Assembly: GCA_937894335.1 (NCBI GenBank) | Contig: CALCRU010000051.1 | Coordinates: forward strand, 1-26,723 | Length of the DNA stretch: 26,723 nucleotides | Reading direction: 5' to 3' | Source: an uncultured Treponema sp. | GTDB taxonomy: Bacteria > Spirochaetota > Spirochaetia > Treponematales > Treponemataceae | Shown: piece by piece, positions 8,418 through 16,995 of the stretch | Position numbering within the stretch: position 1 is the first letter of the stretch | Layout of the letters: each line of letters begins with the position of its first letter | Notes under the pieces: generated by a model | Told to the model about the DNA's origin: nothing | What the model saw: the letters and a program-made list of their open reading frames with translations, nothing else | Databases searched by the model: none | Translations under genes and position numbers: made by a program

Positions 8418-9371
8418 TTATTTTCCCCAGTTTTCTATGAGCAGTGCGGCATCAGTTTTAAACCGATATTTATTTTCTTCCACCCAATGGCGGGCTTCTT
8501 TAAAATTCTTAAGTGCTTCGTTAAATCCCATGGAAGACCGCCTCTTGAACGAAAAGAAGGAAGTCTTTGGAATTACAGCATGGTCCACTTCAAAACTTGG
8601 CGCAAGATTCTTAAGGTAAAAGCGAAGATATGAAATGTCTGCCGTTGCGTCTTCGGGCTGAGGAGGCTGAGCATAGGAAAAGCTGAATGCAGAAGACAGA
8701 GTTACCTTTTCGCCCCAAAGCCAGGCTCTCATGAACAGATCAAGTTTCTGCCAGTATTCGCTGGTAATTGTATAGTCGGCCCCACCCAACTGCTCATAAA
8801 GTTTTCTGCTGTAAAGGCCAGCCCAATCTGCTGCATAAAGAGTAGGACATCCGTCTACAATGTTGAATGAAGGATAGACTGAAAAGTATCCCTTGCTTAC
8901 ATCAGGTGCAAAGCGCACAAGCTGATTCTGCATGGGTGAAGCAACAAGTCTAGGACACACGCAGAACTGTGAAAGTTCGCAAAGTTTTTCTGCAAGGTTC
9001 TGACTAAGGAGCGTAGACTGATTGCACATGGAATCATTTACAACAAGAACATAATCTCCTTCAACCTGAGCCATGCCTATGTTTATCATATCGCCTACAG
9101 TTAGGCTTTCTTCAGTTGCAATAAAGCGCACAAATGGAAACTGCCTTACAAGACTTTCAAGAAGAAGACTGGGCTTACCGTAAGACACGCATACGATGTC
9201 TGCAAAGTAACTGTCCTGAGCCGCCTCCAGACAGTGAGACAAAAACTGAGAACCGTTGCGGTTAAGAATTAAGCAGGAAACGGGACTGTCAGACTTTTTT
9301 GTAGGTCCTGAGCCACCCATTACCGTAAGCGTTACCTGCCTCTGGTTAAAAGTTAAAGGTATAGTATTCAT
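8418..9371 (-). CDS. Glycosyltransferase family 2-like protein
   Basis: 317 residues from ATG 9371. The N-terminal half shows a GT-A glycosyltransferase pattern: VSCLILNRNGSQFLSHCLEA, then VRFIATEESLTVGDMINIGM and VEGDYVLVVNDSM, where the Asp may be part of a degenerate DxD metal site. The C-terminal half (TSEYWQKLDLFMRAWLWGEKV) fits the acceptor region of GT2 enzymes. Start choice: the ATG at 9371 has AGGAAG 4 nt upstream and overlaps the spiro-SPASM gene by 26 nt; a longer open frame from 9461 would overlap by 116 nt without a better site. It probably transfers the sugar made by the operon. Donor and acceptor are unknown. Confidence 0.75.
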   Translation of the reverse strand: MNTIPLTFNQRQVTLTVMGGSGPTKKSDSPVSCLILNRNGSQFLSHCLEAAQDSYFADIVCVSYGKPSLLLESLVRQFPFVRFIATEESLTVGDMINIGMAQVEGDYVLVVNDSMCNQSTLLSQNLAEKLCELSQFCVCPRLVASPMQNQLVRFAPDVSKGYFSVYPSFNIVDGCPTLYAADWAGLYSRKLYEQLGGADYTITSEYWQKLDLFMRAWLWGEKVTLSSAFSFSYAQPPQPEDATADISYLRFYLKNLAPSFEVDHAVIPKTSFFSFKRRSSMGFNEALKNFKEARHWVEENKYRFKTDAALLIENWGK

Positions 9372-10908
9372 CGCACTTCCTGCATAGTTCGCAATAGTTG
9401 CCTGCAATTTGGGCAGGAACTTCTTCCTGTATTTTCTTCCATGCATTTTCAATTCCGTCATTTAAATGCACAGATCTTTCTGCGGTAACACGCTCCCTGC
9501 AAAGAGGAATGGAACCGTCTGCAAGAATTACCATATCCCGCTTTACATGCCAGCATGGCATTCTAACCAAGGGCGAAAGGTCTGCCGGTTTTTCGTCGCT
9601 TAAGACTGAACAGAAGGAATCGTATTTCTGGATTATAACATTTCCTCCAGAGGGAGATTCTGAAGAATGCCAGAAGCGGTAAAAGGATTCAAGTTCTTTT
9701 TCGTTTGCATTCATGCGCACCATCTGGGGATATGTTTTTTTGGGGAAAAAGGAATTTAAAAGCTCCACAGAAGAAGAAGCTGTCGCAAAAAGTTTTTCTG
9801 GAGAAGCGTCACCGCCAGCCTGATGAAGCAAACCGTAGACCTCAGGACTAAAAGCGTCAAGAAGGACAATCCATGTAATTTTTTCGCTGCCAGGAAAGTC
9901 TCTGATTTTTTTGCACAAATCTTCGTTAACAAGACTTCCGTCAGTTTCTACAAGAAGAGAAAGTTTTTTATGGGAAAGACACTCCCCTACAAAGTTTAAA
10001 AACTCAGGATGAAGGAGGGGCTCTGAATAAAAGCCCAAACTTATTACAGCGTCTTCCGAAAGTTCTTCTATCTGCTTTAGTGCAGAAGAAAAGTCAGAAA
10101 GAGACATAAGGCATTCAGAAGATTTTTTACAGGAAAGAGGACTGTATGCAAGTTTTGATGAACAAGCGTCTGTCATCTGGAATGTGTAAAAGGCAGGAAC
10201 CGTGCACTGAACTTTTGCAGAAGCAGAAGCGGTCTTAGAAAGGAATGCGGCTGAAAAATCATTTTTTGCACTAGCTTCTTCAAACAGGGCAAGGCATGAA
10301 AGAAAATTTCTTTTTAGGTCGGTGGTAAAGTCTAGGCGGTACTGTCTCCAATCTTCTTCAGAAAGCACAGATTCTATTTCAAAGGAATTTATGTCTATCT
10401 TTAAGGCGTTCATTAAGGTGTCGCCATCCAAGGGAAGAAGTTCGCAGCTTTTTCCTTCAACAAGGCTTTTTAGAATGGAAACAGAACCTGCGCCAATCAC
10501 CTCTGGAGCAAGGGCCTTGGGATAGCCGTCTGCAAATGTGTATTCCGCAAAATACTTTTCGTGGCTGGAAAGGAGTTTTTTTGTAAGTTCTGCGTCTAGG
10601 AAGGGTGCCGAAAGTGGGGCTACAAGCACACAGTCTGCCTTTGTTTTTGAACAGCAGTCGGCAAGGGAAGCCAAAAGTTCCCGGCAGTTCCACTCCTCCT
10701 TTTGAATCAGGTCTGCCTTTATTCCCCCGGACGAGGAAGCTTCTGCGGCAAAAGAAGCAGTCTTTGAGTTTACCGCAAGAAAAACTCCTCCGTCAGAAAA
10801 CAAGGATGCCCACTTTAGGGATCTTTCTGCTGCACTTTGAGAATTAAAGGCCTTTTTAAATGGATAGAGGCTGTCAGTTACCGAATACAAAAAAACTATA
10901 GTTTTCAT
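9346..10908 (-). CDS. Spiro-SPASM-like protein (nucleotidyltransferase-like N-terminus, radical-SAM-like barrel, C-terminal SPASM)
   Basis: 520 residues. Residues 1-190 look like a sugar nucleotidyltransferase fold (CVLVAPLSAPFLDAELTKKLL, ADGYPKALAPEVIGAG). Residues 240-440 resemble a radical-SAM barrel (YTFQMTDAC, ISLGFYSEPLLHPEFL, VETDGSLV). The expected CX3CX2C cluster motif is absent: the nearby cysteines are C249, C260 and C266. The end is a SPASM domain with C452, C470, C506, C509, C512, which could bind an Fe-S cluster. I recognise the arrangement as the spirochaete-restricted spiro-SPASM family, whose role is unknown to me. It is the first gene of the glycan operon and overlaps the next gene by 26 nt. 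The ATG has no clear Shine-Dalgarno. Confidence 0.75.
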   Translation of the reverse strand: MKTIVFLYSVTDSLYPFKKAFNSQSAAERSLKWASLFSDGGVFLAVNSKTASFAAEASSSGGIKADLIQKEEWNCRELLASLADCCSKTKADCVLVAPLSAPFLDAELTKKLLSSHEKYFAEYTFADGYPKALAPEVIGAGSVSILKSLVEGKSCELLPLDGDTLMNALKIDINSFEIESVLSEEDWRQYRLDFTTDLKRNFLSCLALFEEASAKNDFSAAFLSKTASASAKVQCTVPAFYTFQMTDACSSKLAYSPLSCKKSSECLMSLSDFSSALKQIEELSEDAVISLGFYSEPLLHPEFLNFVGECLSHKKLSLLVETDGSLVNEDLCKKIRDFPGSEKITWIVLLDAFSPEVYGLLHQAGGDASPEKLFATASSSVELLNSFFPKKTYPQMVRMNANEKELESFYRFWHSSESPSGGNVIIQKYDSFCSVLSDEKPADLSPLVRMPCWHVKRDMVILADGSIPLCRERVTAERSVHLNDGIENAWKKIQEEVPAQIAGNYCELCRKCDEYYTFNF

Positions 10909-10958
10909 CTTATAAAGTATCGGAAACGCACAGGGTGATTTTAAGTTAAATTTGCCCC

Positions 10959-10987
10959 TTTACATGGGAAGCAAAATACGGTACAGT
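10959..10987 (+). promoter_or_regulatory. Putative xseA promoter giving a leaderless mRNA
   Basis: TTTACA (10959-10964), 17-bp spacer, TACAGT (10982-10987; 4 of 6). The +1 would coincide with the A of the xseA ATG at 10994, and no Shine-Dalgarno is visible before that ATG. The divergent spiro-SPASM gene begins at 10908, so both operons start from this 85-bp gap. Confidence 0.5.
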
Positions 10988-10993
10988 TGTATT

Positions 10994-12199
10994 ATGGGTG
11001 AAGAAAACGCATTAACAGTCTCTCAGCTTACAGGACTCATAAAAACCATGCTGGAGAACTCGTTTAGGCAGATTTTTTTGGTGGGAGAAATATCAAACTA
11101 TCGACCCAACATAAGCGGACACCTTTATTTTCAGCTAAAAGATTCAAACAGTCAGATTAGTGCAGTTATGTTTAGGGGCAATGCCTCACACCTAGCCTTT
11201 GTTCCCAAGGACGGAATGCTAGTTCAGGTTAAGGGACAGATTTCCGTCTATGCCCAAAGGGGTAACTACCAAATTATTATTAGTTCCATGACTCCTGCTG
11301 GAACAGGGGGAATTATGGAAATGATAGAGGAAAGAAAAAAACGCCTTGCTCAGGAAGGACTTTTTGATTCCTCGCGAAAAAGAAAACTGCCCCCCTACCC
11401 CAAGACGGTAGGCATTGTAACAAGTCCTACTGGAGCAGCCCTTAGGGACATCATCAACATAACCCGGCACAGAAACGACGGAATGAACCTGATTGTTCTT
11501 CCAGCACTTGTTCAGGGAGAAGACGCTGCAAAAACCATAGTGGCTCAGATTAAGGCTGCAAACCACTGGCACTTGTGCGATGTGCTTATTGTAGGCCGCG
11601 GAGGTGGCTCTTTGGAAGACCTACTACCCTTTAGCGACGAAGAAGTTGTAAGAGAAATAGCATCTTCAAAAATCCCCGTTGTGTCGGCGGTGGGTCACGA
11701 AATTGACTGGGCTTTAAGCGACTATGCGGCAGATGTAAGGGCTTCAACTCCCAGTCATGCGGCAGAAATCGTTGTTCCCCAGAAACAGCAGCTTTTGGAA
11801 CAAATTCGCTATTCCGCCTCGGAACTGTACAGCACCATAAACTCAAGGACACAGAACCTTCGCCTTATGCTTAAGACTTTTACTCCCGAAAACATGGAGC
11901 TTCAGTTTAGGAGCATAGAACAGCCCCTTCTTTCTCGCTACGAAAATGCAGTGCAGGAACTTACTTCTGGCATTCAGAAAAAAACGGAAGACACAAGGCT
12001 TTTCCTGCAGCGCTGTACAGAAATTCTTGAAAGCGCAAGTCCTCAGGCCATTTTTAACAGGGGCTACAGCATGGTAACGGACGCAGAAACAGGTAAAGTA
12101 ATCCGCAGCATGAACGACACTAGGTCGGGAGCAAGAATTGTAATACGCCCCGCAAAAGGCAGGATAGAAGCTACAGTTGTAAAAGGAGAACAGGCATGA
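10994..12199 (+). CDS. xseA: Exodeoxyribonuclease VII large subunit
   Basis: 401 residues, normal for the family. XseA is the catalytic subunit of the single-strand-specific exonuclease VII. Residues about 5-100 are the OB-fold (LTVSQLTGLIKTMLENSF, VGEISNYRPNISGHLYFQLKD). The nuclease domain follows with GIMEMIEERKKRLAQEGLFD, VGIVTSPTGAALRDI, LIVGRGGGSLEDLLPFSDE and the VSAVGHEIDWALSDYAAD..ASTPSHAAE block, all hallmark XseA motifs. A coiled-coil-like region and GYSMV close the protein. The internal ATG at 10994 (MGEENALT) fits family length better than the open frame start at 10952. The TGA overlaps the xseB ATG by 4 nt. Confidence 0.95.
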   Translation: MGEENALTVSQLTGLIKTMLENSFRQIFLVGEISNYRPNISGHLYFQLKDSNSQISAVMFRGNASHLAFVPKDGMLVQVKGQISVYAQRGNYQIIISSMTPAGTGGIMEMIEERKKRLAQEGLFDSSRKRKLPPYPKTVGIVTSPTGAALRDIINITRHRNDGMNLIVLPALVQGEDAAKTIVAQIKAANHWHLCDVLIVGRGGGSLEDLLPFSDEEVVREIASSKIPVVSAVGHEIDWALSDYAADVRASTPSHAAEIVVPQKQQLLEQIRYSASELYSTINSRTQNLRLMLKTFTPENMELQFRSIEQPLLSRYENAVQELTSGIQKKTEDTRLFLQRCTEILESASPQAIFNRGYSMVTDAETGKVIRSMNDTRSGARIVIRPAKGRIEATVVKGEQA

Positions 12200-12495
12200 A
12201 TACATTTGAATCAAATTTAAAGAGACTTGAAGAACTTACTTCGGCAATAAAGCAGCAGGACATTTCCCTAGAGGAGGCTCTTAAGGATTTTGAAGAGGGC
12301 ATTTCCCTTGCAAAAAAAATGGAAAAGGAACTTACGGCCATCGAAGGAAAAATTCAAGTGTTGATGAACGCCCCGGAACCTCAAGAAGAGGAGTCAGAAA
12401 AAAAGACAAAGGCTTCTAGGGCAAAAGAAACTGACTCCCCCATACTAGATCTGTTTTCTGAGTCTTCAGAAGTAACGGGTACGAGGAATTCCTAG
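12196..12495 (+). CDS. xseB: Exodeoxyribonuclease VII small subunit
   Basis: 99 residues; the usual XseB is about 80. XseB forms helical hairpins that bind the XseA coiled coil in the exonuclease VII complex. The core is clear: FESNLKRLEELTSAIKQQD, SLEEALKDFEEGISLAKK, and a final helix ELTAIEGKIQVLM. Residues about 55-99 are a charged, probably disordered extension (EEESEKKTKASRAKE) ending in SPILDLFSESS, whose LDLF resembles a sliding-clamp-binding peptide. It overlaps xseA by 4 nt and lies 3 nt before mutL. Confidence 0.9.
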   Translation: MNTFESNLKRLEELTSAIKQQDISLEEALKDFEEGISLAKKMEKELTAIEGKIQVLMNAPEPQEEESEKKTKASRAKETDSPILDLFSESSEVTGTRNS

Positions 12496-12498
12496 GCA

Positions 12499-14331
12499 AT
12501 GGAAGAGCACAAGTCTGTACGCATTTTAAATCCAGAGGTTTCCCGAAAAATTGCGGCGGGTGAAGTTATAGACCGTCCCAATGCCATAGTAAGGGAACTT
12601 ATGGATAACGCAGTTGACTCTGGAGCAGACAACATAAGGGTAGAAATTACTGGCGGTGGCATAGAACGCATTCGGGTGATAGACAACGGTGGTGGCATGA
12701 CAAAGGAAGACCTTGAAACCTGCGCCCATCCCCACGCAACAAGTAAAATTGTAAGCGAAAAAGACCTGCTTTCCCTTTCAACCCTTGGCTTTAGGGGTGA
12801 AGCTCTTGCCTCTATGGCGGCAGTAAGTCGCTTGCAGATTCAGAGTGGCGGATGGAAAATGAATGCCTCCGTTACCGAAGACCACATACTTACCCAGACT
12901 GCGGCAACCCAGGGTACCATAGTGCAGACAGAAGCCCTCTTTGAAAACTTTCCAGCAAGAAGGGTCTTTTTAAAACGCCCTGCCAGCGAGGGGTCTTTGT
13001 GCCGCTCTACATTTGAAGAAAAAGTCCTTCCCCGACCAGACATTGCATTCAGCTTATATATGGACGGAGAAGAAAAACTTACCCTGCCCAAGGGGCAAAG
13101 TCTTGTGGAGCGCTTTACCCAAGCACTTTCCCTTTTTGAAGACGAAAAACTCTTTTACGAAGTAAAAGGCGCTGCAGACGATGGAAGCTGGTCTTTTACA
13201 ATGGTCATAGGAGAACCTTCCGTAACCCGTCCAAACAGAAAAAACCTCTACATCTATGTAAACGGAAGACGCATTCAGGAATACTCACTTACACAGGCAA
13301 TTGAATACGGATGTCAGGGCTACTTTCCCAACGGACAGCATCCTGTGGCCTGTCTTTTTGTTACCATGGATTCTTCCCAAGTGGACTTTAACATTCATCC
13401 AGCAAAGAGGGAGGCAAGATTTAAAGACATTTCAGGACTACACCACGGGGTAAGTTCCGCAACAAAGGAATTCTTTAAGAACTATACAGTGGCAAAACTT
13501 CTTCCCCAGACAGAACAACCAGTAACAGAAGAACCAGATCTAGGCTTTGAAAGGGAAACTGGGGTAGAAGACAAGCAACAAACGACCGTTCGCTTTCCAA
13601 AGGTAGAAAAGTCAGACTTACGCTCATTCGGTCACAGTCAGAAAATTCCATCTTTTAACTACCGACCGGTAGACACATCTTCTTACTCGGGGCTATCCTC
13701 CCTTGTAGCCAGCGCAATTGAAGACGATGTCTCTGAGCCAGAATCATTTAAGCCAAATTACATTCATGAAAAATACGACAGCAGCGAAGACTCTTTTCAT
13801 TTTGTGGGAAGCGCCCTGGGAACATTCCTTATTGCAGAAAAGGATGACACTCTCTACATAATTGACCAGCATGCCGCCCACGAAAGAATCCTCTACAACA
13901 AAATCATGGAAAAGGCGGGCGAAAAACAGCCTCTTCTGGTTCCCTACAGAATCGTTCCCCAGAGCGAAGGGGATGACGCTTATATTTCCGCATTAAGCGA
14001 AAATTTTTCAGAATGGGGATTTGAATGCGAAAAGTCGGAAGACGGTTCTTGGCTCTTTACCTCAGTGCCAGTACGCTGGAAGGGAACAGAACAAGACCTT
14101 CAGCACGACATTTTGGACAGGCGAATAAATCCCAAGGACATTATAAATGCAGTAGCAGCATCAACGGCATGCAGACGAGCTGTTATGGATGGAACCGTAC
14201 TGGATCGGGAAACTGCAAGCGACATTGCAAGAAAGGCCCTTCTTCTTCCTGACCCCCACTGCCCCCACGGCCGGCCTGTGTTTACAAAAATAACCAGAAG
14301 CCAGCTTTTTTCTCTTGTAAAGAGAACCTAG
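12499..14331 (+). CDS. mutL: DNA mismatch repair protein MutL
   Basis: 610 residues. The N-terminal GHKL ATPase has IAAGEVIDRPNAIVRELMDNAVD, VIDNGGGM, HATSKI, LGFRGEAL and FNIHPAKREARF. A divergent linker spans about 340-430. The C-terminal domain has DQHAAHERILYN (456-467), QPLLVP (477-482, the position of the clamp-binding motif known in Bacillus MutL), ACRRAVMDG and CPHGRP (588-593), so it belongs to the endonuclease-type MutL group. The DQHA(X)2E(X)4E motif is incomplete: the last Glu is Asn467. The start ATG is 3 nt after xseB, with GAGGAA about 10 nt upstream. It is the end of the xseA-xseB-mutL operon and meets the convergent TPR gene with a 16-bp gap; I see no terminator there. Confidence 0.96.
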   Translation: MEEHKSVRILNPEVSRKIAAGEVIDRPNAIVRELMDNAVDSGADNIRVEITGGGIERIRVIDNGGGMTKEDLETCAHPHATSKIVSEKDLLSLSTLGFRGEALASMAAVSRLQIQSGGWKMNASVTEDHILTQTAATQGTIVQTEALFENFPARRVFLKRPASEGSLCRSTFEEKVLPRPDIAFSLYMDGEEKLTLPKGQSLVERFTQALSLFEDEKLFYEVKGAADDGSWSFTMVIGEPSVTRPNRKNLYIYVNGRRIQEYSLTQAIEYGCQGYFPNGQHPVACLFVTMDSSQVDFNIHPAKREARFKDISGLHHGVSSATKEFFKNYTVAKLLPQTEQPVTEEPDLGFERETGVEDKQQTTVRFPKVEKSDLRSFGHSQKIPSFNYRPVDTSSYSGLSSLVASAIEDDVSEPESFKPNYIHEKYDSSEDSFHFVGSALGTFLIAEKDDTLYIIDQHAAHERILYNKIMEKAGEKQPLLVPYRIVPQSEGDDAYISALSENFSEWGFECEKSEDGSWLFTSVPVRWKGTEQDLQHDILDRRINPKDIINAVAASTACRRAVMDGTVLDRETASDIARKALLLPDPHCPHGRPVFTKITRSQLFSLVKRT

Positions 14332-14347
14332 GCTTAAGAAAATGCAT

Positions 14348-16972
14348 TTACTGCAAAGAAGAAAGAAGTGCCGTAACTTCTGACCGGCGCAGGGACGGAG
14401 CCTGTTGCTGGACAAGAGTAAGGTAGCCCTTTGCAGTCTCAGTGTCTTTTAGGGCAATACACACCTTGGCAAGTTCTATCATGGAATCATAATCCTTACC
14501 ATCAAGTTTTATTACATCCTCAAATGTGGTCTTTGCCAAATCGTACCGTTCTGCAGCTGCATAAGTCTTTGCAAGGTTTGCCCTAACAGTATTGTCCTTG
14601 GGCTGAATTTTAAGTGCGGTAACATAATAGGGAATCGCCTTGTCATATTCAGAATTCATGCGGTAGGCGTTTCCCATGTTGTTGTTTACTTCAAAATTGG
14701 AAGGCTGCAAGGAATATGCCCTGTTTAAAAGCACCAGTGCGGAATCAGCATCGCCTTCGTCAAGGAAAAGCACAGCCAGGTTTACCATTGCCTTTACATG
14801 GGTCGGCTCGGTTTTTATAACCTGATTGTAAAGCGTCATAGCCTCTTCCGTACTGCCAGTTGCATCAAGAATAAGGGCATAGTTGTAGATTGAGTTTACC
14901 TGAACATCTTTGTTTGAAGAAGAGTTTCTAGTGTCGTATGCCTTTTTTGCATAGGAAACCGCTTCCGTAGTCTTGCCCTGATTAAGCATGACAGTAGAAA
15001 GATTGTAGTAGGTGGCAGGATCATCTTCTCCCGGTCCCTGAAGTGAAATCGCATGCTTGTAGGCGTCTTCGGCGGACTTGTCTTTTCCTATGGAAGCATA
15101 GGCTGACCCCAGTTCCTTGTAAGTGTTTGCATTGGAAGGATTGACTGACACAGCCTGTTCAAACACTGTAATTCCTTCGGTAACATTGCCTTCCTTTACG
15201 AGGATTCTAGCAGCCGCAAGATAGGCGTTTTCGTAAGTGGGATCAATGGAATATGCCTTACGATATGCCGCAAGGGCCTGAGAAGTCTGGTTAAGTCTAG
15301 CACAGGCTATGCCCAAATTGTACTGGCTTGAGGCAAAGGAAGAGTTGTACTTTACAGAAGAAGTAAATGATGTCTTTGCTTCGGAGTATTTTCCAAGTCT
15401 GGCCTGAACCCGACCTAGCTGATAGTAGTACATGTAATTCTGACCGTCCGCAGAAACAGCCGCACGAAGTTGCTTTTCTGCCTCGGCAAAGTTTCCGCTG
15501 TCAAAGGCCCTCATTCCCATAACATAGTGGGAGGGAGCATCGTTGGGAGAGGAAGTCATTGCACTGGTGGCATAGGAAGATGCAGAATCTGAAAGTTTCT
15601 TTTTCTGAGCGGAACCATCGGCAGCATTCTGGGATGCATCGTACAAAAGTTCAGCCATTTCTCCAAGTTTCTGGGCGGAATATGCGGAGTCGTCGGAAGG
15701 AAGAAGTTTTTTTGCCGCTTCAAAATGACTTAATGCGTCCTCTATGTGTCCTGAATTAAGGGCTGCGGTTCCCTGAGCAATTTCGCTATTTATGCTTTGG
15801 GACAAGGCCTTGAATGCAGCATCCTTTTCTGCCCTAGCCTCTTCTTCCCTAGCCTTCTGAGCCTGAGCCTCACTTTCTGCACGGGCGTTTTCGGCGGACT
15901 GCTGCTGCTGTCGAATCAGTTCCTCAACAACTTCATTGTTTCTTTCGTTCTGTGCCGACTGGCCTGCAAGCTGTTCCGCAAGAAGTCCTAATGTTCCCTC
16001 CATGCCGCCAGAGTCAAGGGTAGCTGATGAAGAAGTTTCGTCCCTCTGTTTTTTTAGAGAAGCCGTTGTCTCAAGAAGAGCCTTAGCCTCATCGTCATCA
16101 CCGTTTCGCACAAGAATGTCGCCAAGGACATTAAGGGCATTGTCGTAAAGCCCCTGTTCCATATACTGACGAGCAAGAGAAAGCCTGTTTTCCCTTTGTA
16201 CAGCCGCAAGTTCTGGTTCGTTGGATGCAGCTGGAGCCTGAATTCTGCTTGCACTGCTAAGGGAAGCATACTTTGCCGCAAAGAATACTCCAGTTCCCGT
16301 TCCCACAAGAGCTAGAAATGCAAAAAATATAAGGAGGATTAAAAATAGAGTGCGTCGTTTTTTTTCTTCCTGTCGTCGTTCTTCCTCTTCCTGAGTCCGT
16401 CCCCAAAGAGTTCTTTGCAGAAGGTCTTGAGTAGCCTCGTCAAGTATTATGGAAGAAGGAGAAGCCTGAACCTGCTGACTAGGATTTTGATCTCCCAGAG
16501 CAGCCTGTTCCGCGGCATCAAAAATAGAAGCCTCGTGAGAAAAGATGGGCGCCTCATCCGCCTGAACAGAGGTTGAAGAAGAAGCCTTACGGACAGTCTT
16601 TTTGGCGTAAGATTCAGATGCAGTCTTTGTAGAAACCGCCGCCTTTCTAGAGGAAGCAGTTTCTGAAGAAGTTTTTGTTGTCTTTGAAGTTTTTGCCGTG
16701 GCAGAAGAGGAGCCTTTTACTGCCGAAGTTTTTGCTGCCTTTGTAGTTTTTGCTGTGGCAGAAGAGGAGCCTTTTACTGCCGAAGTTTTTGCTGTCTTTG
16801 TAGTTTTTGCCGTGGCAGAAGAAGAGTCTGTGCTTTTTTCCTTTGCAGAAGTCGCCTTTGCTGAAGAAGATGTCTTTCCAGAGGTGGTTTTAGAGGCAGT
16901 TCCTTTAGGAGAAGATGCCGTCTTTTGAGTTGTCTTTGCACCAGCCTTTGTAGTTTTTGCAGTTCCAGCCAC
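14348..16972 (-). CDS. Membrane-anchored TPR protein with Lys/Ala/Ser/Thr-rich histone-H1-like N-terminal tail
   Basis: 874 residues. Residues 1-135 are low complexity, made of K, A, S and T (AKTTKAAKTSAVKGSSSATA repeated), very basic and similar in style to histone-H1-like tails. Residues about 208-232 are a transmembrane helix preceded by EEKKRR, so the tail should be cytoplasmic and the rest periplasmic. Residues about 260-320 and 395-874 hold many TPRs; residues 350-395 are a Gln/Glu/Ala-rich coiled coil. The start is GTG with GGGGGAA about 6 nt upstream. It lies 23 nt after the secreted TPR gene, forming a two-gene operon. Function is unknown; TPRs suggest a scaffold in the envelope. Confidence 0.8.
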   Translation of the reverse strand: MAGTAKTTKAGAKTTQKTASSPKGTASKTTSGKTSSSAKATSAKEKSTDSSSATAKTTKTAKTSAVKGSSSATAKTTKAAKTSAVKGSSSATAKTSKTTKTSSETASSRKAAVSTKTASESYAKKTVRKASSSTSVQADEAPIFSHEASIFDAAEQAALGDQNPSQQVQASPSSIILDEATQDLLQRTLWGRTQEEEERRQEEKKRRTLFLILLIFFAFLALVGTGTGVFFAAKYASLSSASRIQAPAASNEPELAAVQRENRLSLARQYMEQGLYDNALNVLGDILVRNGDDDEAKALLETTASLKKQRDETSSSATLDSGGMEGTLGLLAEQLAGQSAQNERNNEVVEELIRQQQQSAENARAESEAQAQKAREEEARAEKDAAFKALSQSINSEIAQGTAALNSGHIEDALSHFEAAKKLLPSDDSAYSAQKLGEMAELLYDASQNAADGSAQKKKLSDSASSYATSAMTSSPNDAPSHYVMGMRAFDSGNFAEAEKQLRAAVSADGQNYMYYYQLGRVQARLGKYSEAKTSFTSSVKYNSSFASSQYNLGIACARLNQTSQALAAYRKAYSIDPTYENAYLAAARILVKEGNVTEGITVFEQAVSVNPSNANTYKELGSAYASIGKDKSAEDAYKHAISLQGPGEDDPATYYNLSTVMLNQGKTTEAVSYAKKAYDTRNSSSNKDVQVNSIYNYALILDATGSTEEAMTLYNQVIKTEPTHVKAMVNLAVLFLDEGDADSALVLLNRAYSLQPSNFEVNNNMGNAYRMNSEYDKAIPYYVTALKIQPKDNTVRANLAKTYAAAERYDLAKTTFEDVIKLDGKDYDSMIELAKVCIALKDTETAKGYLTLVQQQAPSLRRSEVTALLSSLQ
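16678..16826 (-). repeat. 57-bp tandem repeat inside the TPR gene
   Basis: The motif GC(C/T)GTGGCAGAAGA on plus recurs with start at 16695, 16752 and 16809, exactly 57 bp apart. The first two units are nearly identical over their length; the third diverges after about 18 bp. In protein this is a 19-residue repeat (TSAVKGSSSATAKTTKAAK-like) that keeps the reading frame, so copy number can vary without a frameshift. Confidence 0.85.
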
Positions 16973-16995
16973 AGTCAGTTCCCCCGAATAAGTGC

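Noticed and set aside
9372..9461. Longer glycosyltransferase start at 9461
   Set aside because: It would overlap the upstream gene by 116 nt; ATG 9371 has AGGAAG just upstream and the extra residues do not look like a conserved domain.
14311..14325. TCTCTT-GTA-AAGAGA hairpin between the convergent mutL and TPR genes
   Set aside because: It is inside the mutL coding end, and the T run is on the wrong side for both genes.
16678..16826. CRISPR-like periodic repeats
   Set aside because: The 57-bp units are contiguous with no unique spacers and lie in frame in a coding gene.
16698..16928. Plus-strand open frame rich in A, E, V and F opposite the repeat region
   Set aside because: It is only the complement of the Lys/Ala/Ser/Thr-rich repeat; its periodicity comes from the 57-bp units.
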